Shown: one piece after another, positions 5,172 through 10,673 of the stretch
Numbering within the stretch: position 1 is the stretch's first letter
How the letters are laid out: every line of letters starts with the position of its first letter
From: Patescibacteria group bacterium
Lineage (GTDB): Bacteria > Patescibacteriota > Minisyncoccia > UBA9983
Direction of reading: 5' to 3'
Assembly: GCA_018827845.1 (NCBI GenBank)
Contig: JAHJXC010000070.1
Span: 1 to 10,673, forward strand
DNA length: 10,673 nucleotides
The notes under the pieces: model-generated
What the model was told of the DNA's origin: nothing
The model's database searches: none
What the model saw: the letters and a program-made list of their open reading frames with translations, nothing else
Translations under genes and position numbers: made by a program

Positions 5172-7160
5172 ATGACTAAATTAATTATCGTTGAATCTCC
5201 AACAAAGGCAAGAACTATCAGCCGCTTTCTCAGCGGTGATTTTAAAGTTGAATCATCTTACGGCCATATTCGCGATCTGCCGAAATCAAAACTTGGAATT
5301 GATGTGGAAAAAGATTTTGAACCAAAATATGTCATTCCCACCAAATCAAGAAAGAAAGTGAATGAATTAAAAAAGGAAGCTGAAAAAGCAAAAGAAATTA
5401 TTCTGGCTACTGATGAAGATCGCGAAGGAGAAGCAATCTCATGGCATTTAACTAATGCTTTAGATTTAAAAAATCCGAAACGAATCATATTTCATGAAAT
5501 AACTGAAAAAGCTATAAAAGAAGCGCTGAAAAATCCAAGGGAAATAGATCTGAACCTTGTTGATGCTCAGCAGGCGCGAAGAATTTTGGATCGTCTGGTC
5601 GGCTATGAACTCTCCCCTTTTCTCTGGAAAAAGTTCTTTAAGGGACTCTCTGCCGGCCGTGTCCAGTCAGTGGCTGTGCGGCTTATTGTCGATCGCGAAA
5701 GAGAAATAGAAAATTTTATTCCTCAAGAATTTTGGTCAATCGTCGCTCTCTTGTCAACGTGCCACGTTGACGTGCCACGTCAACGTGGCACGTTGGAATC
5801 TTTTGAAGCAAAACTTATTAAAAAAGATAATAAACTTCTTGATAAATTTGCGGTTAAAAACAAAGGTGAAGCCGATGAAATTTTAAAGGATTTAAATGGC
5901 GCTGAATATAAGGTTGAGAAAATAGAAAAAAAGGAAACCAAAAGAAATCCTAATCCTCCATTTACTACCAGCACCCTGCAGCAAGAGGCTGTAAATAAAC
6001 TGCATTTCTCAGCCAAACAAACAATGATGTTTGCTCAGCAGCTTTACGAAAACGGGCTTATAACTTATATGCGTACTGATTCGGTAAACCTCTCCGAAGA
6101 CTCATTAAAATCAGGAAAAAAGGTAATTGATAAAAATTTCGGCAAAGAATTTTCTTTGAGCGAGCCGCGGCGCTTTAAAACAAAATCAAAAGGAGCGCAG
6201 GAAGCTCATGAAGCCATCCGGCCAGCCAACCCAGAAAAAACTCCTGATAAATTAAAAAAAGATTTGGACAGCAAACAATACAAACTTTATGATTTAATCT
6301 GGCGCCGTTTTATTGCCTGCCAGATGAAAGAAGCTGTTTTTGATTCTACAACCGTAGACATAGAAGCCAAAAATTATGGTTTTAGGGCAACAGGCCAAGT
6401 TTTAAAATTTGAGGGGTGGCTTAAAGTATACCCTTCGGCATTTTCTGAAAACGACCTTCCGGAATTAAAAGAAAAAGAGGAATTAAAACTTATAAAACTC
6501 GCGCCAAACCAGCATTTTACAGAACCGCCTCCGCGCTATACTGAAGCTTCTCTAGTTAAAACCCTTGAAGAATACGGCATTGGCCGACCATCTACCTATG
6601 CGCCCACCATTTCTACAATTCAAACAAGAAATTATGTCGCTAAAAATGAACATCGCAAATTTTGCCCGACCGAAACAGGAATAATGGTTAATGATCTGCT
6701 TGTTAAACATTTCCCTAAAATTGTTGATGTCGGATTTACTGCTAAAATGGAGGAAGATCTGGATGAAATTGCCGAAGGAAAGAAAAAATGGGTGCCTGTT
6801 ATAAAAGAATTTTACGAACCATTCCATAAAAATCTGGAGGAAAAATACGAACAAGTAGAAAAGCAAAATCACGATGAAGAAACAGAGGAGGTTTGTGAGA
6901 AATGCGGAAAGCCCATGGTAATCAAACACGGCAGGTTTGGAAAATTTATGGCCTGCTCTGGATTCCCGGAATGCAGGAATACAAAAAATATAAAACAAGA
7001 GCCTGAAACAATAGGCATGAAATGCCCGAAATGTCCGCCAGAGGCGGATAAACAGGGCGAAGTTATAATTAAGAAAACAAAAAAAGGCAGGATTTTTTAC
7101 GGATGTTCAAAATATCCTGCCTGTGATTTTGCTAGTTGGAAAAATCCATATGAGCAATAG
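5172..7160 (+). CDS. topA: DNA topoisomerase I (type IA) with two palindrome-derived insertions
   Basis: 662-aa type IA topoisomerase, which relaxes negatively supercoiled DNA by transient single-strand cleavage. The Toprim domain shows IVESPTKA (E8) and ATDEDREGEAISWH (D81, D83, E87). GLSAGRVQS (158-166) follows. The catalytic tyrosine is Y299 in LITYMRTDSVNLS, with R301. EAHEAIRPA (344-352) and YGIGRPSTYAPTISTIQ complete the core. The C-terminus has two four-Cys zinc ribbons: C575/C578/C595/C601 and C618/C621/C645/C651. Two oddities are visible: residues 195-208 are encoded by a 41-nt palindrome, and the second ribbon has seven extra residues (PPEADKQ) from a second hairpin. Both are in frame and avoid catalytic residues, so the enzyme is probably active. 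It has its own TTGACA promoter and no Shine-Dalgarno. Confidence 0.97.
   Translation: MTKLIIVESPTKARTISRFLSGDFKVESSYGHIRDLPKSKLGIDVEKDFEPKYVIPTKSRKKVNELKKEAEKAKEIILATDEDREGEAISWHLTNALDLKNPKRIIFHEITEKAIKEALKNPREIDLNLVDAQQARRILDRLVGYELSPFLWKKFFKGLSAGRVQSVAVRLIVDREREIENFIPQEFWSIVALLSTCHVDVPRQRGTLESFEAKLIKKDNKLLDKFAVKNKGEADEILKDLNGAEYKVEKIEKKETKRNPNPPFTTSTLQQEAVNKLHFSAKQTMMFAQQLYENGLITYMRTDSVNLSEDSLKSGKKVIDKNFGKEFSLSEPRRFKTKSKGAQEAHEAIRPANPEKTPDKLKKDLDSKQYKLYDLIWRRFIACQMKEAVFDSTTVDIEAKNYGFRATGQVLKFEGWLKVYPSAFSENDLPELKEKEELKLIKLAPNQHFTEPPPRYTEASLVKTLEEYGIGRPSTYAPTISTIQTRNYVAKNEHRKFCPTETGIMVNDLLVKHFPKIVDVGFTAKMEEDLDEIAEGKKKWVPVIKEFYEPFHKNLEEKYEQVEKQNHDEETEEVCEKCGKPMVIKHGRFGKFMACSGFPECRNTKNIKQEPETIGMKCPKCPPEADKQGEVIIKKTKKGRIFYGCSKYPACDFASWKNPYEQ
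5755..5795. repeat. 41-nt near-perfect palindrome inside topA
   Basis: Two 20-nt arms are exact reverse complements around a single central C (5775). The element is also three 13-nt modules in tandem, ACGTGCCACGTTG, ACGTGCCACGTCA and ACGTGGCACGTTG, starting at 5757, 5770 and 5783. GC content is about 60 percent in AT-rich surroundings. It is read in frame as STCHVDVPRQRGTL (residues 195-208) between ALL and ESFEAKL, where type IA topoisomerases usually have a short variable linker. No other copy is in this window. The structure suggests a small palindromic mobile or amplified element tolerated in a protein surface loop. Confidence 0.9.
7034..7048. repeat. 15-nt hairpin in a 21-nt in-frame insertion in the topA zinc ribbon
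   Basis: TCCGCC (7034-7039) and GGCGGA (7043-7048) flank AGA. The codons 7035-7055 encode PPEADKQ directly after C621. The first topA ribbon has 16 residues between its second and third cysteines, the second has 23. Removing these seven restores 16 and aligns GEVIIKKTKKGRIFYG with GKPMVIKHGRFGKFMA. I therefore read it as an inserted palindromic element, different in sequence from the one at 5755-5795. Confidence 0.65.
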
Positions 7161-7272
7161 GACTGTGGGGCGGCTGAGAATTGCAATTGGGACAATTTTT
7201 ATCTCTCTTATGAGGAAAAATTTCTTCCTCGCAATAACAACAGGTATAAATTAATACTGATAATATTTTCAT
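7132..7272 (-). CDS. Small zinc-ribbon protein (46 aa)
   Basis: A short gene between topA and rel, on the opposite strand. The protein begins MKILSVLIYTCCYCEEEIF and contains two CxxC knuckles, C11-C14 (with an extra C12) and C27-C30 in KNCPNCNSQPP, the layout of a single zinc ribbon. It has no membrane segment and no further domain. Support for a real gene is strong: AAGGAGGTG at ideal spacing before the ATG, a TTGACA-17-TATACT promoter upstream, and cysteines placed in pairs. Its last 29 bp overlap the 3' end of topA in antiparallel. It is divergent from rel, and their -10 boxes share one 8-bp palindrome. I do not recognise the family. A small nucleic-acid- or protein-binding regulator, or an accessory metal-binding protein, is possible; function is unknown. 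Confidence 0.75.
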   Translation of the reverse strand: MKILSVLIYTCCYCEEEIFPHKRDKNCPNCNSQPPHSPIAHMDFSN

Positions 7273-7276
7273 CTTA

Positions 7277-7285
7277 CACCTCCTT
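7277..7285 (-). promoter_or_regulatory. Shine-Dalgarno of the small zinc-ribbon gene
   Basis: AAGGAGGTG reads on the minus strand and ends 4 nt before the ATG, with GGAGG six bases from it. It is a near-complete anti-SD match and the only strong one next to a start codon in the window. It fixes the start of this short gene. Confidence 0.85.
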
Positions 7286-7304
7286 AAATTTTTTCTAATT
7301 TAAG

Positions 7305-7333
7305 AGTATACTATATCGTATGCAAGATGTCAA
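7305..7333 (-). promoter_or_regulatory. Promoter of the small zinc-ribbon gene
   Basis: On the minus strand a consensus TTGACA (7333-7328, inside rel codons 3-5) is followed after exactly 17 bp by TATACT (7310-7305). The predicted +1 near 7298 leaves a leader of about 26 nt containing the Shine-Dalgarno. The -10 box is half of the palindrome AGTATACT (7305-7312), whose other half serves rel. Confidence 0.65.
7307..7312 (+). promoter_or_regulatory. -10 box of rel (leaderless)
   Basis: TATACT ends 7 nt before the rel ATG (7320), placing +1 on or next to the start codon. No good -35 is seen (best TTAAAT at 7284-7289, 17 bp away). Because the box overlaps the -10 of the divergent zinc-ribbon gene, polymerase probably cannot occupy both promoters together. 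Confidence 0.5.
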
Positions 7334-8783
7334 TGAAATAATAAATTTATTAAAATCGCATTCAAAAAGTGATATTGAACTTATTACTAAGGCTTTTGAA
7401 TTTAGCCAAAAAGCCCACGAGGGGCAGGAAAGATTTTCCAGGGAACCTTATTTCATCCATCCGTTTGAAGTGGCAAAAGATCTAGCTAATCTTCAATTGG
7501 ATTCAAAAACAATCGCCGCTGCATTGCTTCATGATGTATGCGAGGATAAAAGCATAAGCGAAAAAACAATAAAAAAAGAATTTGGAGATGAAACGGCTTT
7601 TTTGGTGGCTGGCGTCACAAAACTCGGCCAATTAAAATATCATGGAGCTGAACTGCAGATAGAAAATCTTCGCAAAATGTTTTTAGCAATGGCTAAAGAT
7701 ATCCGTGTCATTCTTATACGGCTGGCTGACAGAGTTCATAACATGAAAACATTACAGTATGTGCCGGAAGAAAAACAAAAAAGAATCGCATTGGAAACAT
7801 TGGAAATATACGCCCCGTTGGCAAACCGCCTGGGAATGGGAAAATTCAAGGGGCAACTGGAAGATCTTGCTTTCCAGTATGTTTATCCGGAAGAATATAA
7901 AAAAATTAAAGAAATGATAAAGGGTAAATATGAAGAAAAAGAAAAAGATCTGATTAAAGTCAAATATGGAATTGAAAAAGAATTAAGGGAAAATGATATA
8001 AAATATTTCCACATTGATTCAAGGGTGAAGCATCTATATAGTTTATTTAAAAAACTGCAAAGGCCGGAAATAAATATGAACATTGATATTGTTTATGATT
8101 TAATTGCCTTAAGAATTATCGTCAAAACTATTGAAGATTGCTATAAGGTCTTAGGAATCATTCATAAGATGTGGAAACCTATCCCAGGGAAAATTAAAGA
8201 TTATATTGCCACACCCAAGCCAAACGGCTATCAAAGTCTGCACACTACTGTTTTTGCCACAGGAGGGAAAATAACGGAAATCCAGATAAGAACTGAGCAG
8301 ATGCACGAAGAGGCAGAATATGGTATTGCTGCCCACTGGGCCTATGCAGAATCCGGCAAGCCAAGAGAAGGTGGCAGATTTAATCCCCGCCTCAGCTGGG
8401 TTAATCAATTGATTGAATGGCAGAAAGGCACCAAGGCCTCAAAAGATTTTTTAGAAACATTGCGCATAGATTTTTTCAAAGATCGGGTTTTTTGCTTTAC
8501 GCCCAAAGGTGATGTTATTGATTTACCTGAAGGCGCCACGACCATTGATTTCGCCTATTCTATCCACAGCGACATAGGAAATCATGCCAGCGGAGCCATA
8601 GTTAATAATAAATTTGTTTCCTTAGATACTGTTATGAAAAACGGCGATATTATAGAGATTCAGACGCAAAAAAATAAAAAACCCAGCGCTGAATGGCTGG
8701 AACGCGCCAAAACTTCTTTAGCCAAGAAACAAATAAGGGCTGCGATGAAGGAATCCGGGCTTTTCAAAAGAATAATCAAATAG
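7320..8783 (+). CDS. rel: (p)ppGpp synthetase/hydrolase, short RelA/SpoT homologue
   Basis: 487-aa RelA/SpoT-family enzyme that makes and degrades the stringent alarmone (p)ppGpp. The HD hydrolase domain is intact: KAHEGQERFSREPYFIHP (H33, H47), LLHDVCED (H71, D72, E75, D76) and RLADRVHNM (D137). The synthetase domain shows YDLIALRI (D260), PGKIKDYIATPKPNGYQSLH (289-308), EIQIRTEQMHEEAEYGIAAHW (320-340). The motif that separates the classes reads KIKD, close to the RxKD of bifunctional Rel/SpoT and unlike the ExDD of RelA. A TGS domain follows (about 387-449). The protein then stops, lacking the helical, zinc-finger and ACT/RRM domains that bind the ribosome in ~700-aa homologues. So both activities are likely, with reduced C-terminal regulation. 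Its stop overlaps the convergent parB by 8 bp. Confidence 0.93.
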   Translation: MQDVNEIINLLKSHSKSDIELITKAFEFSQKAHEGQERFSREPYFIHPFEVAKDLANLQLDSKTIAAALLHDVCEDKSISEKTIKKEFGDETAFLVAGVTKLGQLKYHGAELQIENLRKMFLAMAKDIRVILIRLADRVHNMKTLQYVPEEKQKRIALETLEIYAPLANRLGMGKFKGQLEDLAFQYVYPEEYKKIKEMIKGKYEEKEKDLIKVKYGIEKELRENDIKYFHIDSRVKHLYSLFKKLQRPEINMNIDIVYDLIALRIIVKTIEDCYKVLGIIHKMWKPIPGKIKDYIATPKPNGYQSLHTTVFATGGKITEIQIRTEQMHEEAEYGIAAHWAYAESGKPREGGRFNPRLSWVNQLIEWQKGTKASKDFLETLRIDFFKDRVFCFTPKGDVIDLPEGATTIDFAYSIHSDIGNHASGAIVNNKFVSLDTVMKNGDIIEIQTQKNKKPSAEWLERAKTSLAKKQIRAAMKESGLFKRIIK

Positions 8784-9690
8784 AAAATTTTTCTATTAAA
8801 TCATCGTCGCTTTCTAGTTGTTGCGTTTCTTGCGGAAATTCTAATTCAAGTTCGGGCCCCTTTTCTCTCTCGCGCATTATTTTATCAAGAAAAGCCTGTA
8901 GTTCCTCGTCAGAAAAAAACTCTATCTGCAGTTTTCTTTTTTCGCCTTGGCGTTCAAGCATAACTTTTGTTCCCAAACTTTCAGAAATTTTTTCTTCCAA
9001 AAGCTTGGTTTCCGGATCAGGCAAATTGTCTTTTTTGCGCGCCCTGTCCTGGGCAATTCTTCTGGAAATTTCTTCTGATTGCCGAACTGTTAATTTTTTC
9101 TCTAAAATTTCGTAATAAAGAGTTGTTTGTTCTTCCTTCCTGTCTGAAAGCATAAGCAAGGGCCGCATATGGCCTTCGGAAACTATGCCTCCTCTTAATC
9201 CTCTTTGAATCTCTTCCGGCAGATTTAAGAGCCTCAAGGTGTTGGTAACAAATACTCTGCTTTTTCCTATACGCCCACCTATTTCATGATGCTTCAGCTT
9301 GAAATCATGAGCCAGCCTTTTGAAAGCAACAGCTCTTTCTAAGGGATTTAAATCCTCTCTCTGCAGGTTTTCTATTATAGCCAATTCTAATTTTATTTTG
9401 TCTCCTTCGTCGTCGCGGATGATTACCGGAACCTGCATTAAGCCGGCTATTTTGGCGGCTCGGAGGCGTCGTTCGCCGGCAATCAGTTCATATTCCACTC
9501 TTGTGCCGGTTTCCAAATCTATTTCCTTGCGCACAACCACCAAGGGCTGGAGAACGCCGTATTGCCTGATTGATTCTGCCAGATCCAAAAGCCGTGCCTC
9601 GTCAAAATTACTGCGCGGCTGCATAGGATTAGGCTTAATTTTATCAACCTCAATCCAAAAAATTTTCTGTTCTCTCTGAGGATTATTCAT
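8776..9690 (-). CDS. parB: ParB-family chromosome partitioning protein
   Basis: 304-aa ParB/Spo0J family protein, a CTP-dependent clamp that loads at parS and helps segregate the chromosome. The N-terminal domain shows IKPNPMQPRSNFDE (box I, 18-31), SIRQYGVLQPLVV (40-52) and the CTP-binding AGERRLRAAKIAG (71-83), then ENLQREDLNPLERA (107-120). The helix-turn-helix region is about 133-155 (HHEIGGRIGKSRVFVTNTLRLL). The C-terminal part, with a charged helix and an acidic tail, is divergent and may be the dimerisation segment. No parA lies in the window and no obvious 16-bp parS site was seen, though I could not scan exhaustively for degenerate forms. Its promoter is TTGCAC-17-TATAAT with +1 about 2 nt before the ATG, interleaved with that of the divergent tRNA gene. 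Confidence 0.92.
   Translation of the reverse strand: MNNPQREQKIFWIEVDKIKPNPMQPRSNFDEARLLDLAESIRQYGVLQPLVVVRKEIDLETGTRVEYELIAGERRLRAAKIAGLMQVPVIIRDDEGDKIKLELAIIENLQREDLNPLERAVAFKRLAHDFKLKHHEIGGRIGKSRVFVTNTLRLLNLPEEIQRGLRGGIVSEGHMRPLLMLSDRKEEQTTLYYEILEKKLTVRQSEEISRRIAQDRARKKDNLPDPETKLLEEKISESLGTKVMLERQGEKRKLQIEFFSDEELQAFLDKIMREREKGPELELEFPQETQQLESDDDLIEKFSI
8779..8797. terminator. AT-rich hairpin at the rel/parB convergence
   Basis: AATAGAAAA (8779-8787) and TTTTCTATT (8789-8797) are perfect inverse repeats around one T, overlapping the convergent stop codons of rel and parB. It is symmetrical, so it could weakly terminate from both sides. The stem is AT-only except one pair and no separate U-tract follows, so a terminator role is uncertain. 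Confidence 0.3.
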
Positions 9691-9698
9691 TATTTTTT

Positions 9699-9727
9699 AT
9701 TATAGAATAATTGATTTTTAAGTGCAA
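9699..9727 (-). promoter_or_regulatory. Promoter of parB
   Basis: On the minus strand TTGCAC (9727-9722) and a perfect TATAAT (9704-9699) are 17 bp apart. The parB ATG (9690) begins 8 nt after the -10, giving a leader of 0 to 2 nt. No Shine-Dalgarno is present. Confidence 0.6.
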
Positions 9728-9738
9728 ATTGATATGAT
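9711..9738 (+). promoter_or_regulatory. Promoter of tRNA-Leu
   Basis: TTGATT (9711-9716) and TATGAT (9733-9738) are separated by 16 bp; predicted +1 is near 9745, three bases before the mature 5' end. The element overlaps the parB promoter on the other strand. Confidence 0.5.
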
Positions 9739-9747
9739 TTAATAAAA

Positions 9748-9831
9748 GCCCGGGTGCTGAAATTGGTATACAGGATGGTCTCAAAAACCATTGGGGGCAA
9801 CCCCGTGAGAGTTCAAGTCTCTCCCCGGGCA
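9748..9831 (+). tRNA. tRNA-Leu (CAA)
   Basis: 84-nt class II tRNA. The acceptor stem pairs GCCCGGG (9748-9754) with CCCGGGC (9824-9830), with discriminator A at 9831. The D arm carries TTGGTATA. The anticodon stem is ATGGT/ACCAT with loop CTCAAAA, anticodon CAA at 9782-9784, reading UUG. The long variable arm is GGGG-GCAA-CCCC, as expected for leucine. The T arm is GAGAG, TTCAAGT, CTCTC. No CCA is encoded (ATA follows), so CCA must be added enzymatically. Confidence 0.97.
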
Positions 9832-9845
9832 TATTGTTAAACAAA

Positions 9846-9879
9846 AAGACCTTCTGTTATGAAGGCTCTTAATTTTTTT
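9846..9879. terminator. Bidirectional intrinsic terminator between tRNA-Leu and the sigma gene
   Basis: AAGACCTTC (9846-9854) pairs with GAAGG-C-TCTT (9861-9870, one bulged C) around TGTTAT. On the plus strand it is followed by seven T (9873-9879), ending the tRNA transcript. On the minus strand a run of five T follows the stem, eight bases or so beyond the sigma-factor stop, so it can serve both convergent units. Confidence 0.75.
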
Positions 9880-10673
9880 AACCTTTTTTTGTTAGAAATT
9901 CTCTAAGGCACTTGCTGCGAATAGGATGTTTAAGTCTTTTCATGGCTTTTTCTTCAATCTGACGAACCCCTTCTCTGGTCATAGATAATTCTCTTCCAAT
10001 CTCTTCAAGAGTATGCTCTCCGTCAGTGCCTATTCCAAATCTCATTTTTATAACCTTTTCTTCTTTGGGCGTTAATGTACTAAGCACATGGCAAATCTTT
10101 TTTCTTTTTTGCGCAGAATAAATTTCTTCCTCAGGATTCACCTGGTGCTCAGATGCTGTAATTTCTTCAAGAGCCCCTCCATCTTTTTCTTTTTTTGAAA
10201 TTGGCTCTGAAAAAGAGATCGGGTCTTTAATTATATTTAGTAACTCATCTACCTTTTCTCTTGGAATATTAAGATTTTTAGCGGCATCGTATATTGATGA
10301 TACCATTCTTGTTTCTTTATCTATTCTTTTTTGTTCTTTGCTTATTTGATTATATAGCACATATATATGGACAGGTATTCTGATTGTCTTGCCCTGCTTC
10401 TTAATTGCTTGTTTGATTTCCTGTTCTATCCACCATGTTGCATAATTGCTGAATTTAAAACCTTTTTCATATTTAAACTTATCTACGGCTTTCATAAGAC
10501 CGATATTTCCTTCTTGAATTAGATCCAACAGAGTTAAACCTCTTCCTATATAGTTTTTAGCTATATTAATTACCAATCTCAGGTTGCGAGTTATTAATTC
10601 ATTCTTTGCTTCAGCAATAAGCTTCCTTGCCTTAGCAATCCTATCATACTTAGCTTTCAATTCGTCTATTGTA
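9878..10673 (-). CDS. Sigma-70 family RNA polymerase sigma factor (5' end missing)
   Basis: The frame is open to the right edge; the first visible residues are [14 protein letters not shown], so the true start is outside the window (the TTG at 10660 is unlikely to be it). Counting K-A-K-Y from that TTG as residues 2-5: region 2 runs [18 protein letters not shown] (20-37), [17 protein letters not shown] (46-62), [21 protein letters not shown] (66-86) and TIRIPVH (92-98). Region 3 is weakly conserved (100-170). Region 4 runs [15 protein letters not shown] (196-210) and the helix-turn-helix [20 protein letters not shown] (217-236), ending [16 protein letters not shown], an RpoD-like tail. Region 2.4 is unusual: WIEQEIKQ replaces the standard WIRQAITR. 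It could be the primary sigma or a group 2 paralogue; I give no symbol for that reason. Its terminator lies directly downstream. Confidence 0.9.
   Translation of the reverse strand, partial: TIDELKAKYDRIAKARKLIAEAKNELITRNLRLVINIAKNYIGRGLTLLDLIQEGNIGLMKAVDKFKYEKGFKFSNYATWWIEQEIKQAIKKQGKTIRIPVHIYVLYNQISKEQKRIDKETRMVSSIYDAAKNLNIPREKVDELLNIIKDPISFSEPISKKEKDGGALEEITASEHQVNPEEEIYSAQKRKKICHVLSTLTPKEEKVIKMRFGIGTDGEHTLEEIGRELSMTREGVRQIEEKAMKRLKHPIRSKCLREFLTKKG

Noticed and set aside
6552..6998. Minus-strand 148-codon open frame inside topA
   Set aside because: topA here encodes conserved motifs and the first zinc ribbon; the antisense frame shows no recognisable feature beyond hydrophobic runs produced by lysine and glutamate codons read backwards.
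7212..7230. GAGGAA-loop-TTCCTC hairpin downstream of topA, possible topA terminator
   Set aside because: No U-tract on either side, and the sequence is explained as codons (CEEEIF) of the minus-strand zinc-ribbon gene.
1..10673. CRISPR array, insertion sequence, integron or phage signatures
   Set aside because: No spaced direct repeats, transposase, integrase or phage genes were seen; apart from the two short palindromic inserts the window reads as core chromosome. The tRNA-Leu 3' end shows no duplicated copy that would mark an attachment site.

Overview
The window looks like chromosome from a member of the Candidate Phyla Radiation (Patescibacteria), most likely Parcubacteria-like. The clues are AT-rich DNA with tightly packed genes, short versions of housekeeping proteins, a tRNA without an encoded CCA, a four-cysteine plus Gmad2-like envelope protein of a type I associate with this group, and almost no Shine-Dalgarno sites. 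TGA is used as a stop, so there is no sign of a recoded UGA. The assignment is an inference; no marker gene in the window settles it.

Layout. From 4245 leftward on the minus strand runs serS (seryl-tRNA synthetase), ftsQ (division protein with a POTRA domain) and a membrane-anchored CapA-family protein. These are joined by a 1-nt gap and an ATGA overlap and read as one operon. Next come a Gmad2-domain lipoprotein-like or anchored envelope protein, a small MNT-type nucleotidyltransferase, and the first codons of another exported protein that runs off the left edge. From 4275 rightward are dprA, topA and a short bifunctional-type rel (ppGpp synthetase/hydrolase). A 46-codon zinc-ribbon gene lies on the minus strand between topA and rel. 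parB converges on rel, overlapping it by 8 bp. parB is divergent from a tRNA-Leu(CAA) gene. A bidirectional terminator separates the tRNA from a sigma-70-family gene that enters from the right edge.

How the parts relate. The protein genes cover translation (serS, tRNA-Leu), division and envelope (ftsQ, capA-like, Gmad2), DNA handling (dprA, topA, parB) and global control (rel, sigma factor). This is core genome, not a genomic island.

Three things deserve attention. (1) topA carries two in-frame palindromic insertions: a 41-nt near-perfect palindrome after the Toprim region, and a 21-nt insertion carrying a 15-nt hairpin that lengthens the second zinc finger by exactly seven residues. (2) Nearly every transcription-unit start has a good -10 box 6 to 9 nt before the start codon and no Shine-Dalgarno site, which predicts leaderless mRNAs. 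(3) The small zinc-ribbon gene is the exception: it has a consensus promoter, a 5' leader and a perfect Shine-Dalgarno, and it shares an 8-bp palindromic -10 region with rel.
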